From assembly GCA_014706295.1 (NCBI GenBank), contig JACSVZ010000004.1, forward strand, positions 5,634,965 to 5,698,964: 64,000 bases of DNA. The letters run 5' to 3'. Shown here piece after piece: positions 1 through 54,000 of this stretch. The translations under genes and the position numbers were made by a program. This DNA is from Lycocorax pyrrhopterus obiensis. Its lineage: Eukaryota > Chordata > Aves > Passeriformes > Paradisaeidae. The notes beneath the pieces were generated by a model. That model was not told the origin of the DNA. It did no database searches and saw nothing but the letters and a program-made list of their open reading frames with translations. Each line of letters opens with the position of its first letter. Within the stretch, counting starts at the first letter, position 1.

Positions 1-41970
<41,970 letters not shown>

Positions 41971-41977
41971 CGTGAAC

Positions 41978-42093
41978 CTTGAAAGAAAGGAAAAACAAAT
42001 CAAGCAGGAATGTTTTTAGCGGTCTCCTTTGCTGGAAGAGGCTGCAGCACCCCTGGGACCGGGTCCTGCCCGGAGAGCCCACCCAGCCCCTAC
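41978..42093 (-). other. probable first intron, very short (116 bp)
   Basis: If transcription starts at the TATA-like element near 42175, the donor CCCAG/gtaggg at 42094/42093 and the acceptor at 41978-41979 define a 116-bp intron. If the upstream donor at 42436/42435 is used instead, the first intron would be 458 bp. Both are inferred from splice motifs alone. Confidence 0.5.
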
Positions 42094-42147
42094 CTGGGAG
42101 AGGCGGCCGGGCACTGCCCGCTCGCTCCCGCAAGGAGAGGGTGAGGC
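42094..42147 (-). other. EFEMP1: candidate noncoding first exon (proximal)
   Basis: The minus strand has GGATAAAATCCC at 42180-42169, a TATA-like element. A start site about 30 bases downstream would fall near 42147, and the transcript then meets a good donor, CTCCCAG/gtaggggctggg, at 42094/42093. The right boundary is an estimate; only the donor is seen directly. Confidence 0.5.
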
Positions 42148-42168
42148 TTGGCCGTGCTTCCCAGCCCA

Positions 42169-42180
42169 GGGATTTTATCC
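42169..42180 (-). promoter_or_regulatory. TATA-like element
   Basis: On the minus strand this reads GGATAAAATCCC inside the CpG island, correctly placed for a start about 30 bases downstream and just ahead of a consensus splice donor. It matches the TATA consensus only imperfectly (ATAAAA core). Confidence 0.45.
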
Positions 42181-42435
42181 AGCTGGGAAGGGGGGCGGAA
42201 ATAACCAGTCAATGGAGTTTAAAACACCCCAGCGCTCACCGGGAGCAGCGCCGGACAAGGCGCGGGCAGCGGCAGTGCCCGGCCGGCGCACGCTTTGGGG
42301 TGGAAAAGCAACTTTTCGGTTAAAGCAAGGCGTGGGGGACACCCCCCACCTGCCGGGCTGTGCCCGGGACCCGCTGGGGCAGAGCCGTGCCCCGGGGGCG
42401 GCGGGCACGGAGCCGCCCGCGCTGCCCGCTCCTAC

Positions 42436-42770
42436 CTGCGGGACCGGGCGGGCGGCGGCCGCCGCTCCTGTCCGCTGCCTCCGCTGCGCTGCCGGCGGCC
42501 GCTCGTTCTCCTTCCCCCGCTGCCGGCGGCCGCTCGTTCTCCTTCCCCCGGTGCCTGTGCGGTGCCGGTGCGCTGCTGGCGGCCGCTCGTTCCCTTTCCC
42601 GCGGTGTCGGTGCGGTGCCGGCGGCCGCTCGCTGTCCCTGCCCCCGGTGCCGTGCGGTGCCGGCGGCCGCCCGTGCCCCTTCTCCCGCTGCCGGCAGCCG
42701 CTCGCTGTCCCTGCCCCGGCGGCCGCTGGCTCCCCGCCGCTGTCGGTGCGTGCCCGGTGCCGGCCTCGGG
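42436..42770 (-). other. EFEMP1: candidate alternative first exon region (distal)
   Basis: A second good donor, CCCGCAG/gtaggagcgg, lies at 42436/42435 on the minus strand. Transcripts starting further up the CpG island could use it as an alternative noncoding first exon. The 5' boundary is unknown; 42770 is a rough upper limit, close to the near-palindromic 'ctaaatag' at 42771. Confidence 0.35.
42484..42735. repeat. degenerate GC-rich tandem array in the promoter
   Basis: A core of roughly 'gccggcggccgctcgttctc' followed by 'cttccccc'-like or 'cctgcccc'-like spacers recurs at about 42492, 42523, 42576, 42618, 42660 and 42716, with the central unit variable at about 30-55 bases. Six NotI-type octamers fall in these units. 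It is a degenerate minisatellite-like array inside the CpG island. The number and length of units by eye are approximate. Confidence 0.7.
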
Positions 42771-43071
42771 CTAAATAGAACGGGCGCCCGTCCCGCCGGC
42801 GCCGCGCGCGCCCCCTGCCGGCTCCGCGGGCGCGCGCGGGGCAGGTGCGGCCCCGCCGCCATGTTGGGGCCGTGAGGGCAGCCCCGGGCGCGGCCCCGCC
42901 GCGGGCAGCGGGAGCGGGGCCCTGCGCGGGAAGCGGTGAGGGGAGCGCGGCCGCGGCCCCGGGAGCCGCTCCCTCACGCCGCTTGGGTGTCCCAGCGAGG
43001 CGGCGGCTGTGTCCCGGTTGGGATCTTCGTGGAACTGCAGCACGGCCGTCGTTTTGGGGTCTGTCGTGAGT

Positions 43072-43520
43072 CATGCAATCGTAGAATCGTTAAGGTTGGG
43101 AAAAAAGACCTTTAAGATCGTCAGGTCCATCACTACCATGTTCACAATTGCAACTGTAACCAGATGTGGAAATGAGACTGGAAAACTGGTTTTCTAGGAA
43201 GGAAAATAAGGTTTTTTCTCAGTCTAAGCTGGTGTAATTGCCTGTCCTTCCATGACATGCATTATGCAAGCCGAACACTGAACACAAGCAGGTTTAAAAG
43301 AAAATAAACTTACAAAAAGGCCTTTAGATCTCTTACCCTTCGCTTGGTTGCAAACAGAACCTATTTCCAATATTCTTGCCCTCAAGTCCCACATCCACAC
43401 ATTTTTGAACGCTTCTGTGGGTGGTGACTCCACCACTGCCTTGGGCAGCCCCTTTCAGTGCTTTGTAACCCTTTCCTTGATTTTTTTTTTCCTGTAATAT
43501 CTAATCTAAACCTCCCCTGG
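43072..43520 (-). mobile_element. CR1 LINE 3' fragment, interrupted by a duplicated segment
   Basis: The left part (43072-43149, 'gtagaatcgttaaggttggg' to 'cactaccatgttcac') and the right part (43375-43520, 'acatccacacatttttgaac', 'ggtggtgactccaccactgc' and 'atctaaacctcccctgg') are two consecutive pieces of one avian CR1 3' end in minus orientation. Between them lies unrelated sequence homologous to 41169-41362. Only about ten CR1 bases appear to be missing at the join. Confidence 0.85.
43150..43374 (+). repeat. direct repeat copy B (nested in CR1)
   Basis: Homologous to 41169-41362 in the same orientation, about 2 kb away on the other side of the promoter. It carries about 35 extra bases near 43176-43210 relative to copy A. 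Because it splits a CR1 element, this copy arrived after the CR1 insertion. No clear target-site duplication is visible, so duplication by template switching or repair is as likely as transposition. Confidence 0.85.
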
Positions 43521-46500
43521 AAATTTAAAATAGCAGGACTTATGTGTTTTTGTGCCCATTATAAATTCAGTAGATGAAAGCCATGAGGAACCCTCCACAG
43601 GGCAATGCCTGTTCCTCAGACACCACCTAAGTTCAGCAATCATCACTTCTAAAAACCTTTTCAGTCCATAAAATGCTGTTATTTCCCCATCCAGGGGGAA
43701 AGTTCTTGGACAGAAGGAAGGATGAGGAGGCATTGGAGGGATTTAGAAGCTTTGGTGGGTCTTGGTGAGGAGAAGGTGTCCAGGAACTTGTTCTAGAGAG
43801 GGATAAGATGGATCTTTATTTAATTCCCTAGTTTTGCTTCTGGGGGGCCTGTGACACAGTAGAGCAGCTCTGTTCTGTTCCTATAGTTCAACATGAGATT
43901 TTTAGTTTTAAATAATTTTTTACCTCCTTAATGTAGACCTTGAAGGTCCTGGAGAACTGGAAATCTCCTGAAAAAATGTCTCATTAGGCTGCAGACCTCT
44001 GGCGCTGCTGGCCTAGAGAATAGCTTTCCTATATAATCCCTTAAATTCTTAACATTAATTTATAGTTGATCTTACATAAAGCATGAGTTCTTTTTTGGAT
44101 GGTTGTACTGTGCTCATTAATTTTGTCTCTGAATCAAATCACTTCTTTTCTTATCTGTTCTAGAATCAGCCAGGCTGGTAGTTTCAGAATACTTGTAGCT
44201 GCAACCTTATGTTGCCTGTCTTTTATTTTTCAGGTAGTTGTGAGAGAAGACAGGATTTTCCCTCTCTCATTGCAGTTTCTGTGCTTACAGGTAAGTGGGA
44301 CTCCTGAAAATGTACTTACAGTCCACACACCTCACTGGTAAATGAAGAACAGAAGCAAAAACATGGTGTAATAAAGAAAATCTAAGTTGACTACGTTATA
44401 GGACATTTTGCATGTACTTTCTTATGCATATTTATTTCATATTTAACAGGCTATCTTTTGACATGTGTCTTCCTGCTCCGAAATGATTCCTTTAAAGCCT
44501 GTATTTCATTATTTAGGAATACAACTTCACAGTGTTAGATTGGCGCTGAGTTATTCACTTCTGTTGGTGTAAATTGGATTCCTATTTGTGATGTGGTCCC
44601 TCATATATTTTCAACTTTACTGTTTCTTGCTTATAGAAAGAAGTACAAGCATTTCTAATAATCTAATGAACGTAAAATAGTGACATAATTGCTTTTATCT
44701 ACTTGGCAACACCACTTTTTGAGTTTTGAATTGTCATTTGAATTGTCACTCATGCCATGCAAAGAGAACAGAATTTAAGTTGTTGGGTTCTGGATTAAGT
44801 AAAAATTTTTAAAAGTGTTATCTTAATCTATTACATAGGGAAACACTGCCTATATTACAGGACTGCAATTGGGTTTTTTCCCTCTGGAAAGATGTTCTGC
44901 AAAGCAGAGAACAGCAGGAACATCATTTTGGAGGATGTCTGAACGCTGGCTGAGCAGGGACCCCCTTCCCTTGGCTTCAGCCAGTGTTACACATTGCTGA
45001 AATGCCCTGTTCTGCCAAGGATGGTTGTCAGTCCTTTAAATGGAGGTGGGAGACTCAGTCCATGATTTGGTAGTTCAGATATTCCCTGCTGAGACAACTG
45101 GAAACCTGCCTGGTGTGGGAGAGCAGAACTTAAATGCTTGGAAATGCTGATGGGAGTGTGAGGTATGTGAATGAGCTGAAGGGCAACTTATTTACATATC
45201 TGAGATGTCTGAAGATGTCCGAGTGGTCAAACAGTCCCTCCTTCCGTGCTGACCATGAGCCCCTTGGCACTGCTGAGGCCAATGCCTGCAAAAGTTGAAG
45301 AAGCCCAGTGAGGCTGATCCCTAATTTTGCTTTTTTTCCTTGCTTTTGGCTCCTTCTGAAAATTGTGCACTCTATTCCCTACTGCTTTAGTGAACTCTTT
45401 GTCACATCTCAGTTTTTGCTTTCTTTAAACCCCACAGTTTTCATAAATTCTTTAGCTCGAATGTGTTTACGGCTTCAATGTTCGCATTTTTTCTTCCTGG
45501 CAGGATGTGTTGCCACCCCCCATTGTCCTCAAAAACCCAAGGATAGGTAGGCTGAAGGGAGGCTGTGTGTGGTTAAAATGTCACTGCACTCCCAACTAAT
45601 TCTGGCTGCTAGAATTGTCCCTGGGGGCAACAGACAGCTGGACATAATTTAGAGCAGGCTGAGATTGATACTAGAGGCTAGCCTGAAAAGGAGGAAAACA
45701 AAATTACAGTTTAATCTCTTCTACTCCCAGATCTGACCCCCTTTTCCTGTTTCAAACATCGCTCTCTAGGACAGAAAATGAAGCACATGGAGAATTAAAG
45801 CAACTCGTGTTTGTCAGCTCAGGGGACCATCGGTGTCAATTTAAGATGATTTCTGTTCCTGAGCATGTCACATCGAGTAACACTGCACTTTTCTAAACTC
45901 AGAGCTGGAATGGTGGAGATGTTATTTTCATGTTGGACTCACAGGAATTTTAGAACATAAATTATTTTGATAACATGGCAGGCTGCCTTTCTGCCACGCT
46001 GCCTGCAAATGTCAAAATTTTTTCCATGTTTCAACTTGGAAGTGACATAGTGTTGGTGAGGGATAAATTGTGAAGCATTAGATGTCTGACTTTATTGCTG
46101 ATTAAACATGACAAATGTTAAACTTTTATTTGAGGTAAGATGTTACAAGTTTATTTATCTTCAAGGGAGGTATCCTGAGCATATTGTATGTGCCATGATG
46201 TGTTACTTTACTGTAGACTTAATTTGAAATAAGATCTGTGTTAGGAAATTACTCTCACTTTTCATAGAAAGCTGACAGAGAGAGGTAAAAATTCACCATA
46301 TCGGTTTCTTATCACAGGTGTTGAAATGACAAAAAGTTAATAAGGACCAAAATGTCAGTAGCAAGGGACAGAGAACAAATTCTCTCCTGCTTAATCCTCC
46401 CATTAAATCTAAACATATATTTATTGGTATTCCTTGTTTATTGCTTTGCGGTAGAGTTCATAGGTGACAGATGATGCAAACACAGAATTAGAGAACACTG

Positions 46501-47854
46501 ACAAGGAAAAGACATGAGAGTTGGATTCGAAAAATCTAGTAGTAGAATTCCAGCCTTTATTTTCTGAAAGTTATCTCCTGTATGAGAAAAATGGCATGAG
46601 TTTTGTTGTGCTGAGGCCTCTGGCTAACTTGGGCTAACCCATGCTTTCATTTTTAAATGTCTAACAATGCTCTGAGGATATTAAAGTATAACGTTGTTGC
46701 CATTTTTTGTTTTGATTTTTGCTAAAGATCAAGCTTGTGGTCTGCATACAATTTGTCAAGCATGCAATTTGCTTGTCTGCTGCAATTTATGGGGATGTGA
46801 TCCTGTGTTTTGTGTGTTTCTGTGGACTCCAGCAGAAATCTGGATGCCCAGATAAGGTGGTGGCTATTCCCACTGGAGTCCTTTGTCAGAAAACAAAACA
46901 TGAGGGAGAGAGTGAGTGAGTGAGTGGGGAAGGCATCTCCCAGAGGTTGTCCATCTTTTTTGTTGGTGCGGCTGTGCAGCTCTAATAAATTGGGACTTGA
47001 AGGGCTGTGGAAGGGTGAGTGGTTTTCTGATACAGCTGAAAACAACGTAAGAAATGAGGGTGTGCTGGTGTGGGGGAAGGATGAGCCCATTTCACTTTCC
47101 ATGTGTGGTCCATCACCTCTTGCATCTTAGGGAATAAGGATTTTCCAGGACTGCAAACCCCTCCTGCTGATACTCACATGTGGTGTTGATTTTAGGCTCC
47201 CCATTGGAAAATGAGAGAATACGGTTAATGGGTGTTTTCTCAGTGTTTTCAAGGCTGTAACTTTGAGGCCCAACTTAACACAAGTTTACTCACAACCCCA
47301 AAATATCTTTTTTTGTGGATTAACCGTACAGGTAAGACCCTTTGATGTGGTAAGAATTTCAGATATGCCTAATCTGGGCTGTAGCTTGAATTGTGAAGAT
47401 TTGCTTTTGCTTAGAAATTGTATCTGCAATTTGAACATTCTTCTTTAACTCTCTTTAGCTTGTATTTCTGACTTCTTCCATCTTTTTATACTGCGAAGCA
47501 ACTCTGTTCTCTATCAGTGATTTTCCTTCTCTTTTTTTCTCTTTCTCATGCCAGATAAGAGAAACAGCAGCCCAGAAAACATTCATCAGTGTAGACGTGT
47601 GGCTTTTTAACACTGGAGTTGTCATTTCTTCTCATTTTTCTTTTGGAAAACCAGCATTGTTGTGTATAGGAGTTGAAGTCTGATGCTGTACTAGGTTTCA
47701 ACCAATTTGGTTAAAATGAGAACTTTTTCCCAGAAATATAAGCCATCTGAGGAGTAGACAGCCTTTCTGATACTCAAAATCCGAGCTGGAATATATACTG
47801 TTATTCTGATTAAACTGTGTCAGTGCGGTTCCTTGCTCTGGCTAAGAGGCAACA
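43521..47854. other. intergenic sequence upstream of EFEMP1
   Basis: 4.3 kb of AT-rich sequence. The open frames present are short, unspliced and without recognisable domains. No RNA gene or clear repeat was identified. A short (GAGT)n run lies near 46906-46925. Confidence 0.65.
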
Positions 47855-48010
47855 TAGGAATGCCAGAATTCAAATCCAGTATCACCCAGAATATGTTGGA
47901 GACAGTTTTCAGCTCTGGTTTTGGCTTCCCATGAAGCTTTGTGCAAATCATTTAATCTGTTTCTTGGTATCCACTCTCTGGGAAATGAGGAAAAGATGTG
48001 GCACTTGCCC
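47855..48010 (+). mobile_element. possible MIR-type SINE remnant
   Basis: The segment 'aattcaaatccagtatcacc' followed by 'gtgcaaatcatttaatctgt' and 'tctctgggaaatgaggaaaa' follows the order of the MIR core (TTCAAATCC; GGGCAAGTCACTTAACC; TTTCCTCATCTGTAAAATGAGG region) with heavy decay. It is judged by eye and needs a repeat-library search. Confidence 0.4.
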
Positions 48011-51000
48011 AGGGAAGTGGCGTGGGTGCATTCACTTACCTGTCTAGGATTTCCAAAGACAGTTCATTGTCTTGGATACTCAGATCCCTTTCATCCCTTG
48101 GATGCTTGTCTGTGAGGCTGCCTTCCGGCCTGCAGTGGGCACCTCAGCATCCACTCAGCTGAAAGGAGAATCAGGCAGAACTTACCTACTGCAACATTCA
48201 TGGGTGTGGATGAGTAAAAACTCTGTGCCCTCTCTTTGTCCTCCCTCCATGCAGGAAATCCATTTCCCTTCCTCTGTCAGTTCTGAGAAAGGTAATTGTG
48301 GGTTGATATGAATGGAATACCTGTGTACGACCAGCATGGATTTCTGACTGTCAGGCCAACTCCAGCAGGCTGTTCAAGCCCTAGTTTTAACTTTTGCAGT
48401 TTTCTAACATTGTATTTAGCTCCAGATTTTGGGAATTAATTTGAATAATTTAACCTTTCTCAAGAGGACTTCGAGTATTCCTGGTTGTCAGAAAGCGCTG
48501 AAGACCTTCAAGGTAGACGTTCATGTTTGAAACCCTTAACCCAAAGCTTTCTGCAGAGCCTCGTGGGCCCAAACCCGAGTGTGACAGTGTTGTGATCTTT
48601 CAGCACAACCAAACTGAGACCTCTCAGAAATGCTGTGGTGAAAGAGGCCCTCAGGCAAACAGATTTGTGAGGCAGAGCTCTTGCTAAGGACTGTTTTGCT
48701 TTTTACAATTCAGGAACATCAGGATCAGTAGATATATTAAACAATAATTTGGTTCCATAAGCATCTTCTGAACTCTCTGAGTTTGCTATTCCTTTCTTTC
48801 CTTTTTGAGAAAAAAGTTATTAATTGTGGAAAAGCAGGAGCATTTCTTATTTATGTTGTATGGGGGTGAACTTGGCAAACAACCGGCCCAGTTAACCTAT
48901 TAACTATTGCCCAGAGACACAACTTTTCTGCTCAATAGCTGCATGTTAATACTACAGGATGTATATCAGAGCATTTGAATTCCCTGGAATATTAAGCTTA
49001 GTGCTTGTTTGTAAGCTGTCATACAGAAGGCAGAATCAAAATACCAGTGGGGATTTTCCTCTCTGTGAGATTGATGGGGTTATCCTCTCACCCCTCTTTA
49101 CAGATACATGTGGTTGAAAGGGATCAAAATTCTGGAAAAGGCTGGAAGATGATACCACTAAAAGCTGGCACAGAAAAGCCCATAACCCTGTATGCTCCCT
49201 AAATATGCTCTATAGGAGTTTAACCACATCAGGGAAAAACTCAGTTCTGGGAGTGAGGCAGTGGGAACACCACATCTCCGAGTCCTTAAGGTGGAGAGGC
49301 TGCAGAACAAGCCCCACATGTCATTTGTGTAATAGACTAACACATCACTTATTATATATTCATTTTAAGTCATGTGTAACACGGGGATTCTTCTTTTAAT
49401 TAATCAGTTCAAGTTCTCACTCCCTGGAAGCCCGAAGCCCTGGCAAATTAATTCCTGCTCGTTCGCCCATTACTGTGCTTGAACTGTTATAATTTAGAAG
49501 TGATAAAGGCCCAAAATAACCTGATGCATACAAAAATACCCCAATCCCCCTCTCCACCCCAGTGCAGGGCAGCCCACTGCAGTTCAGTTCACTCTCTTAT
49601 GTCACTCCAGAAACCCCAGAGCTCTCTTTGGCCAACAATAGTCTCAGTGTGTCAGGGGCCGTGGGGCCTCTTTGGCACCACAGCTGCGGGTCGTAAATGC
49701 AGTTCTGGAGATTAAGATATTAAATTGGGCCTCTTTGGAGGCTGCACAACAGGGCCTGAGGTATTGCCTCGTGTCCCCAAGGCAGCCTGGTGGCTCCCAG
49801 GGCTGTCAGGTGCTGCACGGAGCACATGCCAAGAGCTTCCCACACGAGGATTTGTCCTCAGCAATGGCGTGGTTTGCCATTTCCTCTGCCGGCCAGGGAG
49901 TGTTTGCTGCTCCAGGCTGCCACTTCCTGCAGAAGGCTCCCGGAGGTTGGTGACAGGTTTGCTGAGCAGGAATTCAGTGAACATCAGGCAAAGGAGATGC
50001 AGATGCTTTAAGAAAAGCACTGCATGCTTTGTGCAGACCAGGCTGCAGTTGGAGCACTGCTGTGTCCTCATGGCTTTCCATGCATTGATAAAACCCCAAC
50101 TAAAAGAGCCAGAGGCATGTGGTAAGAGTCACTTGCATCAGTGCAGAGCAGGAGAGTGTATTAACCTACTCAGTGTCCTACTAGCACTTACTTCCAGACT
50201 TCTATTTATTACCTTTCATCCCATTTTATGTAGAAAAGGTTTTTGATTTCCATCTCCCTTGCTCTTGGAAAAAAGTGCCTTTCTCGCTGTAATGTTTGAC
50301 AGCACTTTAAACAGTGAGCTGTGGTTGTAGAAATTTTGACTTCTAGAAGCAATAATTAGAATGTGTCAGAGTTTTAGGGCTTGGTCATTTCTGCTCACTT
50401 TCATCCTTCATTTTTCAGATGTAGATCTTTTAATAGAGCTTTTACCATAGAAATTTCACCTCTGCAAGAAAACACCAGAGCAGAAAAAGCAGAATTGATT
50501 GAGCTTAAATCAAAGGAGAGACCTTGGTTCAACATCTTGTCAGCAAATTGTGGCTGAGTTATTAATTATCTGTCTCAGTTATTAAGTACCTGGAATCTGT
50601 AAATCTTTCAGAAAGGCCTTTAATATACAAATCTCTGAATATTACTGGAGCTCCTGACTGGTATCTCTGAGGAAGCTGTGGACACATGGAAACATGTCAT
50701 CCTGAAGATGGATGATTTAAGTCTGTTGAAGCAGATTGTTTGATTGTGTGATTGTAAAATAGCTTTTTTGGCACTTGTTGCTATAGGACTAAGGGTCAGA
50801 TTCTTTCTCTGCCTTGCACTGGAGATGCATCAAAACTTGTGTGGTCTGACTGCAGTGTGTTGGGAGTCTGTTCCATTTCTGTGGGTGACTGTGCATGTGG
50901 CTTTTGGGGACAGGTCCTGTAGTTGCTGGTAAATTCCTTGCTGCTTTAAAGGGAAGGGCACAAAAACAGAGGAGGTGGCTTTGGCCTCAGGACTGTGGCA

Positions 51001-54000
51001 CTGCAGTTATTAAGAAGGGCCTTTCCATGTTTTTCCCATGCTTTCCTTCGGTGGATTCAAAAGGACGCAAGCCAAAGGCAAAATATAATTTTGTTTCTCT
51101 GAAGGTAGAGGATTGAGGGGGTTTACAACATTCCTTTAGAGCTAATAATGATTCAAACTTAAGTCACATTATACACATAATGTATATAAAAACCACTTCC
51201 ATGTAGAAAATGTCAGTGGCATTTCTTTGTATAGGATTACTCCAGATTCTTCATTCAATTGACTTTTTCTCCAACAGGGCTGTCATTATTTAGTAAAAGT
51301 CTTCTATAGTGCAGGAAATGTATCTGTGAGGAAGGCCTGAAGTGTAGCAAGGCGTGGTGTTCCAAGTGGGTTTAAAGTGCTAGAACACACTTCATTGTGT
51401 CAGTCAGATTTTGCATTGTTAGGTGAAGGGGAAGGACAGGATCTTCTCCACAGCAAAACAAATCTTTACTTGGTGTGGATTAACAGATTCTCACTGCTAG
51501 AAATTTGGGGGTTTTAGTGTGAATCTTAGGAAGGGAAAAAAGTGCTATTACAATACTTCATTTGGAGTCAGGAGGCCTTCTTTCACTGCACTGCTGCCTT
51601 TTCAGAATGACTTCCCAGTGCCAGGCAAAGAATATCATGGAGGCATGGAAGAAAGTGGAATGTATTTATTTGCAGTAATCTTTATTAGAGAAGAACTCTT
51701 AATTTTCCAGGAGGAAATGAAGTTCGCACACGTTTCCTTCACAAAAAGGTAGGGTTGTTTTTTTGTCCACCTTGAGACCTGAATGAAATCTTTATTCCCA
51801 GCTGGCAATGTGTGACAAAGCATACCTTTGGTGACAGGCTGCAAAAGGGATTAATCATCTGGTGAATTAATTAACAGCAGTAATAAATTAGAGCTCTCAG
51901 GGATCGTCAGTGATTTTACTAGCTTGAATTTAAAAGTATGTGAGCGGTGTAAGTGAATTACAAGATAATACTAACTAGAGATGTTTGCTCACAATTTAAC
52001 TTCTGCTTCTCAAGCTATCAGTTGTTTACTGGTCTGGACCAATGAAGTGCTAAAAGCTAAATACTGTAAAATGTTAAACTTTGATGAAAGATATGAAGAC
52101 AGAAACTGTTTCTTTTGCCAACACTGTGGTCAACAGCAGTGCCCTGACCTGATTACTTAAGCTGATGTTTTTCCTAAATCTGTCATGAATCAGTAATTAT
52201 CAAGTTTTGCAATACTCAATGATTCTCTTGTGAATAGCAAAATTATTTGTTATTTTAGGTTGGTATTTTCAAAAAAGAAGTGTTCAACTCTTGCATCTGC
52301 AACCTCTATACAGTATGTTTGGCCTTTTTTTTGCCTGGAGAACTGTGGAATGCCACAACAAATCTTCTGAAGAGTTTCACAAAATGTGAGGAGAATTCAA
52401 TCTGGCCTAATCTGGAAGTGACCCCTCTGGTGTCTTATAAAATAAACTTTCATGTCAGTGTGTTTTTCCAGTCATGGTTGGAAGATTTCCAGTACAAGTA
52501 TTTAGTTATGGGGCTTGACTTGTAGGGCTTCTAATAGGAAAAGGAACTTGTACAACATATTGTTTTTATTAGTGGGGTGTTCTCACAGCAATTTAATATG
52601 GCAGTGCCAGAAAAAATTCCCTTTTGCCTTGCACTGAGTGCCATGCAGTTATGTGAGGTGGGTGTGCATGGGGTCAGAAGAGGGCCCAGGTCCCTGAATG
52701 AGGCTGGAAATTCAATCCATGCTTCCCGAGATTGTGGTGGCATAATACTAACAGCTGGCTTTGGAGCTTTAGTAATCCTTGCAGCTCCTGGCTGAGTTTT
52801 CTGAGAAATGAGAGACCAAAATCAGGGGAACTTATCAGATAAGGTAAATGAGAGATGTGGTAACGTGATGCATTGTCTGTTCAGTCATTTCAACAGGAAA
52901 GATGGGATGGCAAAACCTCTGTGTGGGGCTTATTTGATGGATGTTTTGGGCTCTGTCCATGCACATCTGTGGCTACCCCCCCATGGAAATTGGACTGCAC
53001 TTCAAGCCATATGTGAAGGCACTGTGGAGCTGCCATCCCTGGATCCTTGTCCAGTGAATGCTACTGAGGATGTGGTGAGTGGGACTGTGCTCCCCACTGG
53101 CAGCAATCGAGGAGAACGTGCAAACAAGCAAATCTAAATGCAAATGTTCATGTCTAACCTTGGTGGAGATTTATCCAAATGATAGGGGAGTTGATAGCAG
53201 GAAAATGAAAAAGAAGAAAAAAACGAGGAAATTTGAACCATCCAGTTCTTTTTGGGTGAAAATTGCTTAACTTAGATTTGTGGTTTTAAGTAAACGTGCA
53301 CATTAAAAGAATGCTGACCTTTAAAAACATGGGTTTAGATGGTTTGCTATTGTTGCTGGTTAGAACATATGCACTTACAGGCAGCAGAAAATACCATAAG
53401 CCTGTGAGACTGGGAATGCACCATGGAAACAAACAGCACCCTGGCAAAATAAAGAGATGTTTCCTCAATGGATCTCCATTAAAAAGCTCAGCAGAGATCC
53501 TTCTGAACTCTGCACGAAGGGATACTCCAAACTTGTCGAAGAAAAATGCACAGCAAAGTGGGAAATTAAACGGTATCACCGTGCTTTGCTGCAAAACAAA
53601 GAAGGCTTTTATGAGAGTCTTGAGCCTAAGTGATAAGTTGTGGATCCATTGTGTTGGAATGCGATGAAATTAATTCCTCTGGGAGAGAAGGAAAAGGATC
53701 TAGAAATGTAGTGCTGCCCTCCAGTGGCGGCGTGAGGGGGTTTGCCTCCAGTGCTCGCAGGATGTTGGCTGGAAGGCAAACCAAAACGTGCAAATATTTC
53801 CGAAAGGACTCGGTAGTTACAGTTCAAATGTCAGGGCAGCAGTGGAGAAGAGGGGATATTGGACGTAGCCGAGCTTGTCCTAGTCTGGAACTGTTGAATT
53901 GGTGGCTTTGTCTGAGGTTATTCTCAGCTAGAGGAAAGAACTCTTCCCTGCATGCTACATTAATCCTCTTCACTTCTAGTTTGCAAAGTCTTCTGCTCTA

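Larger units (their letters stand above)
42020..43065 (-). promoter_or_regulatory. EFEMP1: EFEMP1 CpG-island promoter
   Basis: This kilobase is extremely GC- and CpG-rich, with abrupt edges against AT-rich DNA, and lies directly 5' of the EFEMP1 start-codon exon. It contains GC-box-like GGGCGG runs and eight GCGGCCGC octamers (42455, 42495, 42526, 42579, 42621, 42663, 42719 and 42947). Long open frames on both strands here are a by-product of base composition. CpG-island control and methylation sensitivity are established for human EFEMP1; the same control here is inferred. Confidence 0.85.

Noticed and set aside
42029..42778. 249-codon open frame on the plus strand in the CpG island
   Set aside because: Low-complexity composition artefact overlapping the EFEMP1 promoter antisense; the repeats in it reflect the GC-rich tandem array and no domain is visible.
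42175..43074. 299-codon open frame on the minus strand in the CpG island
   Set aside because: It is P/R/G/A-rich, as any frame through such GC-rich DNA would be, is matched by long frames on the other strand and other phases, and runs across the promoter, the tandem array and into a CR1 edge.
49725..50246. 173-codon open frame on the plus strand in the intergenic region
   Set aside because: Overlaps several other frames in a moderately GC-rich patch, with no domain or promoter signal.
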